This document shows positions 19,780 to 28,719 of a stretch of DNA of 64,000 nucleotides, piece by piece. The notes beneath the pieces are model-generated. The model ran no database searches. It was not told where the DNA came from and worked only from the letters and a program-made list of their open reading frames with translations. The first letter of the stretch is position 1. Every line of letters begins with the position of its first letter. The position numbers and the translations under genes were made by a program. The DNA is from Methanobacteriaceae archaeon (GTDB lineage: Archaea; Methanobacteriota; Methanobacteria; Methanobacteriales; Methanobacteriaceae): positions 1 through 64,000 of the forward strand of contig JACBOA010000005.1 of assembly GCA_013403005.1 (NCBI GenBank), read 5' to 3'.

Positions 19780-21381
19780 ATGGATTTACTGATACTGAGT
19801 CTTGTTGTTTTGATTTATATCATGATAACTGGTTATGTGGGATATGTGGCCTGGCGCAGAACAAAAAGTGCAGATGATTATCTGGTTGCAGGTAGAAAAA
19901 CACATCCCTTCATAATGGCCCTGAGTTATGGGGCCACATTCATCAGCACTGCAGCTATTGTGGGATTTGGTGGGGTAGCTGCTAACTATGGTATGGGTAT
20001 ACTCTGGCTGGTCTTTTTAAATATCATTGTCGGAATATTCATCGCCTTCGTATTCTTTGGAAAACGTACACGTAAAATGGGACACAATTTGGGTGCTTTA
20101 ACCTTTCCTGAATTTTTATCCAAACGTTTTGACAGTCGATTCATACAGTTCTTCTCCGGTGCAGTGATATTCATTGGGATGCCACTTTATGCTTCGGTAG
20201 TATTGATCGGAATGGCCCGATTTGTGGAGACCACCTTACAAGTGGATTATAACATAGCATTAGTTGTGATGGCGGTCATTGTGGCCTTATATGTTATTTT
20301 TGGCGGTATAAGGGGTGTGATGTACACCGATGCCCTGCAGGGAAGTATAATGTTTTTTGGTATGATATTTTTACTCATTGCCATCTACTGGATACTAGGT
20401 GGAGTGACTGATGCCAACCAAGCCCTAACCAACCTGGTGAATGTGGTACCTGCCAATGCAACAGCAGCGGCCAAATCCACAGGATTCACAGGATGGACAT
20501 CCATGCCCGCCATGGGAAGCCCATTCTGGTGGACACTGGTCTCTAGCCTAATTTTGGGGGTGGGTATCGGTGTTTTATCCCAACCACAACTGGTAGTCAG
20601 ATTTATGACTGTCAAATCAAACAAGGAATTAAACAGAGGAGTACTAATCGGAGGATTATTTATATTTGTGATCACCTTCGGTGCCTATGTGGTAGGTGCA
20701 CTTTCCAATGTCTATTTCTTCCAGACAACAGGACAGACTGCAGTGCAGGTGGCAGGAGGTAATTTGGACAAGGTTATCCCTGCATTTATCACTGCAGCAA
20801 TGCCTTTATGGTTCACATACCTTTTTATGGTAACCCTTTTATCCGCAGCCATGTCCACACTATCAGCACAGTTCCATGTGCAGGGAACTGCCTTGGGAAG
20901 AGATGTATACGAGACTGTACTTCAAAAAACAGGAGGATCCTCAGTAAGGGTGGCTAGAATGGGAATAGTTATAGCCGTGGTTATTGCAGTTATTCTGGGA
21001 TTCATCTTACCAGCCAGTATAGTGGCCGTAGGAACTGCTATATGGTTTGGGATAACTGCAGCAGCATTCCTGGCAATTTATGTGGCAGCTCTATACTGGA
21101 AACGTGCTACAAGAGAAGGGGCAATTGCAGGATTAGTATCAGGAGCAGTTGTAAGCCTCATATGGTTAGTATTCGGCTTTAAAAAATCTGCAGAAGCTTT
21201 AGGAGTTTCCAAAGCTTTAATAGGACAAACCACGATTATAACCACGTTGCCCTGGCCCACAGTGGATCCCATGATTGTAGCCCTTCCCGTGGCCATATTG
21301 ATGACTATAGTGGTCAGTTTGCTCACCAAACCTCCTGAAAAGGAATTCCTGGATAAGTGTTTTGAGGGAGTTGATGGCTAG
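19780..21381 (+). CDS. sodium:solute symporter (SSS family), copy 1
   Basis: A 533-residue integral membrane transporter of the sodium:solute symporter family (PutP/PanF-like), with about 13 hydrophobic helices. Landmarks are ITGYVGYVAWRRTKSADDY after helix 1, GATFISTAAIVGFGG in helix 2 and FGGIRGVMYTDALQG in the middle. The substrate is not evident. ATG at 19780 follows a strong aaggaggt. Copy 2 at 32062-33663 is highly similar along its whole length. Unlike copy 2, this gene has no small accessory ORF directly upstream. It is followed after 59 bp by an MBL-fold gene. Confidence 0.92.
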   Translation: MDLLILSLVVLIYIMITGYVGYVAWRRTKSADDYLVAGRKTHPFIMALSYGATFISTAAIVGFGGVAANYGMGILWLVFLNIIVGIFIAFVFFGKRTRKMGHNLGALTFPEFLSKRFDSRFIQFFSGAVIFIGMPLYASVVLIGMARFVETTLQVDYNIALVVMAVIVALYVIFGGIRGVMYTDALQGSIMFFGMIFLLIAIYWILGGVTDANQALTNLVNVVPANATAAAKSTGFTGWTSMPAMGSPFWWTLVSSLILGVGIGVLSQPQLVVRFMTVKSNKELNRGVLIGGLFIFVITFGAYVVGALSNVYFFQTTGQTAVQVAGGNLDKVIPAFITAAMPLWFTYLFMVTLLSAAMSTLSAQFHVQGTALGRDVYETVLQKTGGSSVRVARMGIVIAVVIAVILGFILPASIVAVGTAIWFGITAAAFLAIYVAALYWKRATREGAIAGLVSGAVVSLIWLVFGFKKSAEALGVSKALIGQTTIITTLPWPTVDPMIVALPVAILMTIVVSLLTKPPEKEFLDKCFEGVDG

Positions 21382-21426
21382 GGATAATTATCCCTTTTAA
21401 AAGGGGAATAACACTAGATTATTCCC
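21381..21426 (+). terminator. cluster of three adjoining palindromes after symporter 1
   Basis: Immediately after the stop codon come GGGATAA/TTATCCC (21381-21394), CCTTTTAAAAGG (21393-21404) and GGGAATAA-7nt-TTATTCCC (21404-21426). The first and third arms are related, so alternative pairings are possible. A short T-run (21436-21440) follows, right before the ATG of the MBL gene. This could be a terminator or an mRNA processing/attenuation element between the two genes. Confidence 0.5.
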
Positions 21427-21440
21427 TATCTTAGATTTTT

Positions 21441-22274
21441 ATGAAAATTAGTGTATTTCCATTTGAAAAAAATAAAATAAATAGCTGGGATGAAATCTTC
21501 CGAAATCCATGTCCGGTCAGTTTATATACTTTCAAAACAGGTTCTGTGTTCATAAACAGGAAGGGTGCCCTTAATCCTCATCATCCCCATGACAGATTAG
21601 TAACTGATGAGAAATTAGAGGTACCAATACTGGTTCACTGGATTCATCATGAAGAGATGGGTGATTTTCTTTTAGATGCCGGTTTGGACAGCTCATATAT
21701 CAATGATCCAAAAGGAGGTTTAAGGGGATCTTCAGTTGATGAATTTCAACTGGAAATGCATGAAAATATTTCCTATCACATATCAAAACATAATATAAAT
21801 CTTCAAATGGTATTTTTAAGCCATCTTCACCCAGACCATGCAGCTGGAGTTAGAGAACTTCCCAAAAACATCCCCTACGTTATAAGTAAAGGAGAATATC
21901 AGGAATATCACCCTGAGATCCATGGTGATTTTTTGGAAGGACTGGAAGAATTACATGAAATTGATTTCTCTAAGGCCTCTGAAATTCCACCCTTTGATCA
22001 TTGCGTAGATATTCTGGGGGATGGATCATTGTGGGCTATTTTAACTCCAGGACACACACCCTCACACATCTCTTTTCTAACAAATGGCTTGGAGGGGCCT
22101 ATTTTTTTAACCATGGATGCTAGTTTCATACATGAAAACCTGGAATGCGGTGTTGCACCCTCTGATTACACATGGGACGTGGAAAAGGCACAAGAAACAC
22201 TGGAGAAAATAATTGAATTTTTAAAGAGGTATCCTCAGGTGAGGGTGGGTGCGGGTCATGATGTTTTAAAATAA
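21441..22274 (+). CDS. metallo-beta-lactamase fold hydrolase (lactonase-like)
   Basis: A 277-residue MBL-fold protein. The metal-binding HxHxDH motif is SHLHPDHAAG near residue 131; further ligands are in TPGHTPSH (about residue 205), LTMDAS (about 228) and GAGHD at the C-terminus. The arrangement resembles the N-acyl homoserine lactonase/glyoxalase II branch. No substrate can be assigned. The ATG at 21441 has no clear ribosome binding site. It follows the symporter on the same strand, separated by a palindrome cluster, so expression may be linked. Confidence 0.85.
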   Translation: MKISVFPFEKNKINSWDEIFRNPCPVSLYTFKTGSVFINRKGALNPHHPHDRLVTDEKLEVPILVHWIHHEEMGDFLLDAGLDSSYINDPKGGLRGSSVDEFQLEMHENISYHISKHNINLQMVFLSHLHPDHAAGVRELPKNIPYVISKGEYQEYHPEIHGDFLEGLEELHEIDFSKASEIPPFDHCVDILGDGSLWAILTPGHTPSHISFLTNGLEGPIFLTMDASFIHENLECGVAPSDYTWDVEKAQETLEKIIEFLKRYPQVRVGAGHDVLK

Positions 22275-22524
22275 AATCATTTTAAGATTGCTTGAAAAAT
22301 TAATTACAAGATTCATATCACTCTTTTTATTAAAGATAGATATTTTTTAACCTTTTTATAAAATTCAAAACCGATAATATAGGAAAAAAATAAGTATGAG
22401 GGGAATCTAATTCTTACCACTGGATGGCATATCTTGGACATTAAAGTTTCAACAGGGACTTATAAATAGACTTAAATCAAATAAATACATTTAGATTGAT
22501 TAATTTAAAAAGAGGGGGATTTTC

Positions 22525-23016
22525 ATGCTGAAAAATAGAAACTTATTGATAGGTCTTTTTGTAATAATCCTGGGGATTATGGTCATGGTATTTCCATTGA
22601 TAGGTGTATTTGCTGCCAGTATTATTGATGGTATCATTTGTTTACTAATTAGCTTATGGATAATTTTACACGGTATTCAGGGTTGGAAAGTTAACAGGAC
22701 AAGTTCTTCTGCCTTTTTAGTTTTAGGCATAATAGGGTTCACAATTGGATTTTTAATTATAGGTAATATTAATTTATACAGCTTTTTCTTTGGAATAACA
22801 TTTTACCTGGCAGGGTTAATTCTTTTAATAGTAGGTATATTATTTATTTTAATGGGAGAAGACCGCAACATGAAACTTATAGGAGTTCTAGGGGTGATAG
22901 TTGGTATTCTATCTATTATTTTAGGCTATTATTCCATGAATCCTTTTTTCGTGGCGCTGGTCATTGGTTTTTTCCTCATTGTCTATGGGATACTAAAAAT
23001 CATGAATAAGGTCTAA
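22525..23016 (+). CDS. DUF308 (HdeD-like) membrane protein
   Basis: A 163-residue protein with six hydrophobic helices, arranged as three similar pairs, as in the DUF308/HdeD family; recurring LxxGIxxxxxG segments (LLIGLFVIILGIMVMV, LIGVLGVIVGILSII) show the internal repeat. The role is unknown; in bacteria HdeD is linked to acid stress. ATG at 22525 follows agaggggga. The gene is flanked by AT-rich spacers of about 250 and 190 bp and seems to be transcribed alone. Confidence 0.8.
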   Translation: MLKNRNLLIGLFVIILGIMVMVFPLIGVFAASIIDGIICLLISLWIILHGIQGWKVNRTSSSAFLVLGIIGFTIGFLIIGNINLYSFFFGITFYLAGLILLIVGILFILMGEDRNMKLIGVLGVIVGILSIILGYYSMNPFFVALVIGFFLIVYGILKIMNKV

Positions 23017-23210
23017 TGGTTTTCTTTTTTATCATATAAACTAAGCAGGAGCTATATTTAATGGAAAGATATGTTAGATGCCAGTCTCAATATCAGGAAA
23101 ATTAGGTTCAAAAAAAAGGATGGTGGGTCTATTTTTTATTTACCTTCGTGAAATTGCCCTTGGCAGATAAGCTGTAGCGGGTTATTGTTTGATTTTTTTT
23201 GGTTGGTCAT

Positions 23211-23591
23211 ATGGACAAAAATAACACAAATAAGATTTCTGATGATTCAGAGGAAGAAAAAAAGCTGAAGGACAAAATGGATAAACAGCTTTCTCCACGA
23301 AGATCTTTATTTCGAATTGTAATCGCTATTCTGGCTTTTCTATGGTTTTTGGCTGGTGGTTCTGCTCAAACTGTTTTATCTTTATCTGGTGGGGGATTGG
23401 GATTAGTGGGTGTTGTTTCTTTTCTAATAAGAAATCCAGTTTCATTTTTAATAATAGGGTTCATACAAGTGGCACTGGGCCTAATTTTTTATTTCTTTTT
23501 CTTTTCTTATTATTTCATGATAATATTCCATTTTATTTGGTCTATTAGATGGTTTTACGGTTATAAGATGTATCGAAAATTAAAAAGATAG
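23211..23591 (+). CDS. small membrane protein with charged N-terminus
   Basis: A 126-residue protein from the ATG at 23211; a TTG 12 bp upstream is also in frame. The first 35 residues are highly charged (DKNNTNKISDDSEEEKK). Three hydrophobic segments follow (about 40-60, 62-82 and 84-112), the last very rich in Phe/Tyr. The tail is basic (YKMYRKLKR). I recognise no family. The ribosome binding site is poor. It lies after the DUF308 gene, but the 194-bp gap argues for a separate transcript. Confidence 0.65.
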   Translation: MDKNNTNKISDDSEEEKKLKDKMDKQLSPRRSLFRIVIAILAFLWFLAGGSAQTVLSLSGGGLGLVGVVSFLIRNPVSFLIIGFIQVALGLIFYFFFFSYYFMIIFHFIWSIRWFYGYKMYRKLKR

Positions 23592-23909
23592 CAATCAGTG
23601 ATTATAATTTTTACTAATTTTGTTCTTTGAATCATTTTCAAATAATCTACAACATGAGCATCTGAACTTTTAAAATTTTTAAATTTTTTCAAAAGATCAA
23701 TTTTCCTTTTATCTAAGAACTTCTGCACTAGGGCTGAGTTAAATAAGGTCTTAATTCCATAATAAGGTCCTATTCAAAAAAACCCGAATTAAAGGTTTTA
23801 AAACATTTTTGTATTCAAATTTTCGCTTTTTTAGAGCAATCAAGATTTTTATAATGTGCTAGAATTTAGTTTATAAAAAATTTAGTTTATAATAAACTAT
23901 TGGAATATA
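23592..23909. other. spacer between convergent genes, with repeat near 23866-23899
   Basis: AT-rich sequence without a credible ORF. Close to the 3' end of the histidine kinase gene are two copies of aatttagtttata (from 23865 and about 23879), the second running into the palindrome AGTTTAT-A-ATAAACT (23885-23899). This may terminate the kinase transcript on the minus strand. Confidence 0.5.
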
Positions 23910-26900
23910 TTATTCATTGAAACGTGGTTTATAATTTAATTCAGCAAATTTAATGGTAAATTTTGTCCCATGACCACTATCAAGTTTTATTTCTCCATCT
24001 AACTGCCTAACTAAACTGTTAACCAACTGCAATCCTAAAGATTTCGTATTTTTAAAATCAATCGTTTTAGGAAAACCTATTCCATTATCTGCAATTATTA
24101 ATTCAAATTTCTCACTTTTGGATTGGAGGGATACCACTATTTTACCTTTCATCCCAGGGGTGAATGCGTATTTGAGACTGTTAGATACAAGTTCATTTAT
24201 AATAAGTCCGCAGGGAATGGCAGTTTCCATATTAAATGTTATATTTTCAATATCAATTATAGATTCAACTTCACCTTCTTTAATTGCATAGGAATAAAAT
24301 AAATCACTTATTAAATTTTTAACATATCCTGGAACATTTATTTTAGTCAAATCCCTAGATTGATACAGTTTTTCATGCACCATTGCCATAGATTTAACCC
24401 GGTTTTGACTCTCCACCAGAACATTAACAGTTTCCTGTTCCTCAACGTATCCTTTTTGAAGGTTCAGCAGGCTAGAAATAATTTGCATATTATTCTTGAC
24501 CCTATGATGAACCTCCTTTAGTAGGACTTCTTTTTCATGTAAGGATTCCTTCATTTTATTTTCAACTATCTTCCGATCTGTAATATCTCTACAGATAACT
24601 AAAATGAACGATAAGGTATTATTTTTTTTAATACTTGTTATTTTAATTTCAATCCACCGAATATTTCCATTTTTATCATAAATTAGGGATTCGTATGGTT
24701 TAACATCATCACCATTTAAAAACTTAGTAAACATGGAAGCATTGCACTTTAATTCTTCTGGAGGGAAAATTTTTAACTCCATGAAGTGTTTCCCTACAAT
24801 TTCTTCTTTTGATAAACCAGTTATCTGTTTAGCAGCATTATTAACCTCCAGAATAATGCCCTTTAAGTTCAGGAGGATGGTATAATCAGGATCTGATTCA
24901 AAAAGGGTTCTGTATTTATCCTCACTTTCCTTTAATGCTTCTTCTGCTTTTTTTCGTTCAGTTATATCTCTAGTGATTCCAGAGATTCCGATAATATTTC
25001 CATTGTAGTCATGGAGGGGGTTTAAAACCACCTCATAGTCATGAATTTTACCATCAGGCATGATAGATGTGGTAAGAGAGGTAACAGTGGAGTTTGTTCT
25101 GTAAACTTTCTGGTGTAATTGATTCCATTCCTGGCACTGATCTTGGGGGAAACCGAGCTCTTCATGGGTTTTGCCAATAATTTCATCTTCTGAAATCATC
25201 ATACTATCACAAAGACTTTTATTGGCACTGACAAATCTACCCTGCCGGTCATAACTGTAGATGAAATCATGACTGGAGTCGATAATCAGACGAAGCTGTT
25301 CTTCACTACGCCTCACAGTTTCCTGTGCGTTTTTACTGGCAGTGATATCGATAATACTTCCCTGAAGATAAGATAAATCTCCTTTTTCATCCCTAACTGC
25401 CCGGACATTGATCTTAATCCATATTACTGAACCATCCTTTTTTTTAATTTCCGTCTGGAAATCATTAACCTCGTCTTGATGCTTCAAAAGTTCAATTAAA
25501 TTCTCACGATCTTGGGGGTGAACATAAAGATCTTTAATATTAGTAACAGAGCCAATCATTTCCTTTGGAGAATCAAATCCTGCTATTCTGGCAAATGAAG
25601 GGTTAACACTAACGTATCTTCCTTCAGGTGTGCTCTGAAATATTCCTTCTATGGAATTTTCAAAAATACTTCTGTAATTTTCCTCAGATTTTTTTAACAG
25701 CTCTTCTGCATTTTTTTGTTCTGTGATATCTTCTATGAAACCTTCAATGAATAAATCTTCATCTTCAATAACACACAAACCCCTTTCCCTAACCCATTTA
25801 ATCTCATTACTAAAAGTTCTTATTCGGTAGCTGGTTTCATAGGGCTGATTTTTTCCAATTGCATCCTGGACTGTGCTCCATACGTGGTCACGGTCTTCCT
25901 CAAAAATCAGTTCCTTGTATGCTATTATTGAATTATTAATAAGTTCGGAGGGTTTATAACCTGTGATTTCTTCACATTGGTGACTAACAAATTCCATAGT
26001 CCAGTTTTTATCATACCTGCAGCGATATGCCATTCCCGGTAAGTTAGAAATCAGATTAGTCCAACGCTGGTCACGCTTCCTATAAGCTTCTTCCGTTTTT
26101 TTAAGTTCAGTTACATCTTCTAAGATAAGGGTGATCCCTTTAATTTCGTTATTTTCTTTAAGGGGGCTGTAATGGAGAATTACGGTTTTTTCATTGTTTT
26201 TTCTATCGGTAAAATTCCATTGGATTTTTCCCAAACTTCTGCCATGGATAACGTCTTCAAAGGCAGATAAAACTTCTTCTGGATTTATTTTTATGAGTGG
26301 GGCAATATTAATCAAAGATTTCCCTACCAATTCATCTTTCTCAAAACCAGTTAACTCTAATGCTTTTTGATTAGCTTCAGATACAAAACCCTTATGATCT
26401 AAAAGTATTATGGCCTCCCCTGCTGTTTCAATCACTGATCTGTATTTCTTTTCAGATTCCTCTAGACTTTTTTCCATTTTTTTCCGATGGGTTATGTCTC
26501 TTAAAATACCATCTGCATACCATTCCCCTTCTTGTTTGTAGGTAGCCATGGAATGATCATGCACCCATATCCATTTACCGTCTTTTCTTTTGATCCTGTA
26601 TTCAATGTCAAATAATTCATTTTTGGTGAAAAGATTTTCAAAGGACCTTTTTACCATTTCAATATCTTCAGGGTGTATCCTTCCAAAAAATAGTGAATTA
26701 CCTCCAGCATATATTTCTTCAGGAGTATAACCGTAGATCTTTTCTATTGAAGAACTGATGAATGTTGTTTCACCACTAGGGGAGGTGGTCCACACCACAT
26801 CGGGAATGTTATTCAGTAAGGATCGGTATTTTTCTTCACTTACCCTAAGTTCTAATTCTGGTTTTTTTAGAGAACTAATATCCTGACAAAATATATTAAA

Positions 26901-27209
26901 TCCATTTTTATAGGCAAAAACACGGATTTGGTACCATTTATCAGAATTAGGGGTATTAAAATGAGATTCAAATTCAAAACTTCTTTTTTGGTGTAATAAT
27001 TGGAGTTTGTCCTGAAAAATATCGTTTTCACAGTTTTTAAAAGCTTTTAAAATATCCTTACCAATAAAATCTTCCTTTAAAACTCCAAAGAACTTTTCAG
27101 CAGCGTTATTAACATAATTAACTCTAAAATTCGGGTCAACTGATAAAAAAATATCACTGATCCCTTCAAAAACTTCTTCAGTTAAGTTGTTTTTTTGATT
27201 ATAAGACAC
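23910..27209 (-). CDS. cytosolic sensor histidine kinase with seven PAS domains
   Basis: A 1099-residue kinase without any transmembrane helix or signal peptide. Seven PAS/PAC units can be counted by the recurring YRSLLNNIPD- and VNxxAxxxxG-like patterns, starting near residues 12, 128, 255, 380, 510, 637 and 762. A HisKA_2-type dimerisation domain follows (phospho-acceptor in EVHHRVKNNMQIISSLL near 917), then the ATPase domain with INELVSNSLKYAF (N box), IIADNGIGFP (G1) and SLGLQLVNSLV (G2). It starts at a GTG (27209). Such multi-PAS kinases are typical of methanogens and probably sense redox state or ligands in the cytoplasm. No response regulator gene is adjacent. Confidence 0.93.
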   Translation of the reverse strand: MSYNQKNNLTEEVFEGISDIFLSVDPNFRVNYVNNAAEKFFGVLKEDFIGKDILKAFKNCENDIFQDKLQLLHQKRSFEFESHFNTPNSDKWYQIRVFAYKNGFNIFCQDISSLKKPELELRVSEEKYRSLLNNIPDVVWTTSPSGETTFISSSIEKIYGYTPEEIYAGGNSLFFGRIHPEDIEMVKRSFENLFTKNELFDIEYRIKRKDGKWIWVHDHSMATYKQEGEWYADGILRDITHRKKMEKSLEESEKKYRSVIETAGEAIILLDHKGFVSEANQKALELTGFEKDELVGKSLINIAPLIKINPEEVLSAFEDVIHGRSLGKIQWNFTDRKNNEKTVILHYSPLKENNEIKGITLILEDVTELKKTEEAYRKRDQRWTNLISNLPGMAYRCRYDKNWTMEFVSHQCEEITGYKPSELINNSIIAYKELIFEEDRDHVWSTVQDAIGKNQPYETSYRIRTFSNEIKWVRERGLCVIEDEDLFIEGFIEDITEQKNAEELLKKSEENYRSIFENSIEGIFQSTPEGRYVSVNPSFARIAGFDSPKEMIGSVTNIKDLYVHPQDRENLIELLKHQDEVNDFQTEIKKKDGSVIWIKINVRAVRDEKGDLSYLQGSIIDITASKNAQETVRRSEEQLRLIIDSSHDFIYSYDRQGRFVSANKSLCDSMMISEDEIIGKTHEELGFPQDQCQEWNQLHQKVYRTNSTVTSLTTSIMPDGKIHDYEVVLNPLHDYNGNIIGISGITRDITERKKAEEALKESEDKYRTLFESDPDYTILLNLKGIILEVNNAAKQITGLSKEEIVGKHFMELKIFPPEELKCNASMFTKFLNGDDVKPYESLIYDKNGNIRWIEIKITSIKKNNTLSFILVICRDITDRKIVENKMKESLHEKEVLLKEVHHRVKNNMQIISSLLNLQKGYVEEQETVNVLVESQNRVKSMAMVHEKLYQSRDLTKINVPGYVKNLISDLFYSYAIKEGEVESIIDIENITFNMETAIPCGLIINELVSNSLKYAFTPGMKGKIVVSLQSKSEKFELIIADNGIGFPKTIDFKNTKSLGLQLVNSLVRQLDGEIKLDSGHGTKFTIKFAELNYKPRFNE

Positions 27210-27478
27210 TGTTAACCCTCAATTGAAATAGTCAACTGATACATTATCTGGGTTTATTTATATTTACTTTTTTTTAAGGTAGAGTATGTCTAATATTAAG
27301 ATATTGCGGAAAAAAGTAAGGAAATTGGAGGTTGAATTCAAAAAAAGAGAAATTTTAGCTATAATTTTATTTATTGGCAAACTCATTAACACTAATAATT
27401 TTCATAGTAGTAAAAGCTTAAATCTAATTAATATAAATTAATTGGTTTAGAAATAATGTATTCGGTGAAGGATTTTAT
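27210..27478. other. divergent spacer between kinase and ArsR-like regulator
   Basis: About 270 bp, AT-rich. It must contain the promoter of the kinase (minus strand) and that of the regulator (plus strand). A T-run lies at 27269-27276. No ORF with a start and ribosome binding site was found. Confidence 0.5.
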
Positions 27479-27491
27479 ACAATTTAATTGT
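27471..27491 (+). promoter_or_regulatory. TATA-like box overlapped by ACAATT-T-AATTGT palindrome
   Basis: A TATA-like gattttatac (27471-27480) is overlapped by the perfect palindrome ACAATT-T-AATTGT (27479-27491), 19 bp upstream of the ATG of the ArsR-like regulator. Position over the core promoter is what is expected of an autoregulatory operator. The absence of a ribosome binding site before the ATG suggests a leaderless or short-leader transcript. Confidence 0.5.
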
Positions 27492-27510
27492 AGATATAAC
27501 TGTGATAATT

Positions 27511-27795
27511 ATGGAAGGTTTACTTTGGTGGCTGATTGCTGGGACTAGAGGTGGTATAAATCGAGCCAGACTTATCAATGAATTGAAAAACCGTCCATAT
27601 AATGCTAATCAACTGGCAAATATTCTTGATTTAGATTATAAGACGGTTAAACATCATTTAAATGTTTTGGATAAGAACAATATTGTGGTTATGTGTGGTG
27701 AGGGGCAATATGGGACTGTTTACATGCTTTCAGATACCATGGAAGAGAACTTCGATTCTTTCAAGAAGATCTGGAAGGAATCTGGAAAGAAATAA
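27511..27795 (+). CDS. ArsR-like winged-helix transcription regulator
   Basis: A 94-residue DNA-binding protein. The pattern GGINRARLINELKNRPYNAN, then QLANILDLDYKTVKHHLNVL as the recognition helix, then a wing (MCGEGQYGTVYMLS) is that of archaeal ArsR-type winged helices. ATG at 27511 is preferred to an in-frame GTG at 27502. No metal-binding cysteine pair typical of arsenic sensors is present, so the signal is unknown. The next gene, a small membrane protein, starts 43 bp later and is likely co-transcribed, which makes it a candidate target or signal partner. Confidence 0.85.
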   Translation: MEGLLWWLIAGTRGGINRARLINELKNRPYNANQLANILDLDYKTVKHHLNVLDKNNIVVMCGEGQYGTVYMLSDTMEENFDSFKKIWKESGKK

Positions 27796-27838
27796 TTAAA
27801 ATAATATTGAATTGGAGTTTTATATTGGAGTGGACAGT

Positions 27839-28129
27839 ATGTTAAGATATATAGGCATGGCAGTGGCATTAGCCAATATCTCAATAATAGTAATTTTACT
27901 TTCAATTTACTGGAAAAATTATAGTAAATGGAAATCTGAATACACCTTGGGACTTTTAATATTTGGAACTTTTTTACTTATCCAGAATCTACTTTCAATG
28001 GGGTTTTTAGCACCACCTCCACCACCAGAACCTTCAGGAGGAGGTTTAGGAAATGAATATTCCCTCTTACTGATTAATATAAGTCAGTTAGTAGCACTGG
28101 CTGCGCTTTTAAAAATCAGTTGGAAATAA
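27839..28129 (+). CDS. small membrane protein with polyproline loop
   Basis: A 96-residue protein with three hydrophobic helices (about residues 5-24, 37-55 and 74-92). Between the second and third is a short outer or inner loop with six prolines in a row (APPPPPPEPSGGG). The ATG at 27839 has ggagtgg 6 nt upstream and is preferred to an in-frame start at 27812. No family recognised. Its coupling to the ArsR-like regulator (43 bp gap) resembles regulator-membrane protein pairs seen in archaea. Confidence 0.7.
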   Translation: MLRYIGMAVALANISIIVILLSIYWKNYSKWKSEYTLGLLIFGTFLLIQNLLSMGFLAPPPPPEPSGGGLGNEYSLLLINISQLVALAALLKISWK

Positions 28130-28719
28130 TAACATGAAATAACCGCAAAACACAACTTTTTTTTATTTTTAGTTCTTTTTAATTATTTTTTTATCTTAAT
28201 CATAATGAAAATCTATTTAATCAATTTCACCCTCACTCAAATTTATTTTTTTGAATTAATGCTAATACAATTTTATTTTGACTTTTTTAAGTTTTTATTA
28301 AATGTTGTGAATTTACCTTAATAATTTGCTTTTTTGACCAGTTTATGGCTTCACGATCTTTTTAACAGAATGATCTATTCTTGAAATTGGGAAAGATTTG
28401 GGTATAGGCTGTATTGAACCGGTAAAAATTCGGTTTAATCTGGGAAAAACTACTTTTATGCATTAATTCTAGAAAAAAACATCAAAAGGATTTAAAGATG
28501 CTGTAATGTTCCGAACAGGATGTTTTTTAATAAAATGAATCATCGTAAAAGGAATTTTCATACACAAAATTTTTAAGAAAATGTGTTGATCTGATTCATT
28601 TTCATTCCCATGGTTTTTTATATTAACCCTAGAAAATGGCCAGATAAGGAAAATTAGATACAATTACTCATTAAACAAAAAAAATTAAAAAATACAAATT
28701 CTATGCAAAAAAGGTTGAT
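28130..28719. other. 590-bp AT-rich spacer, no gene seen
   Basis: T-rich sequence at 28155-28240 probably ends the preceding transcript. A 64-codon frame on the minus strand (28469-28663) has no ribosome binding site and no recognisable pattern. The aaggttgat at 28711-28719 is the ribosome binding site of the next gene. Confidence 0.55.
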
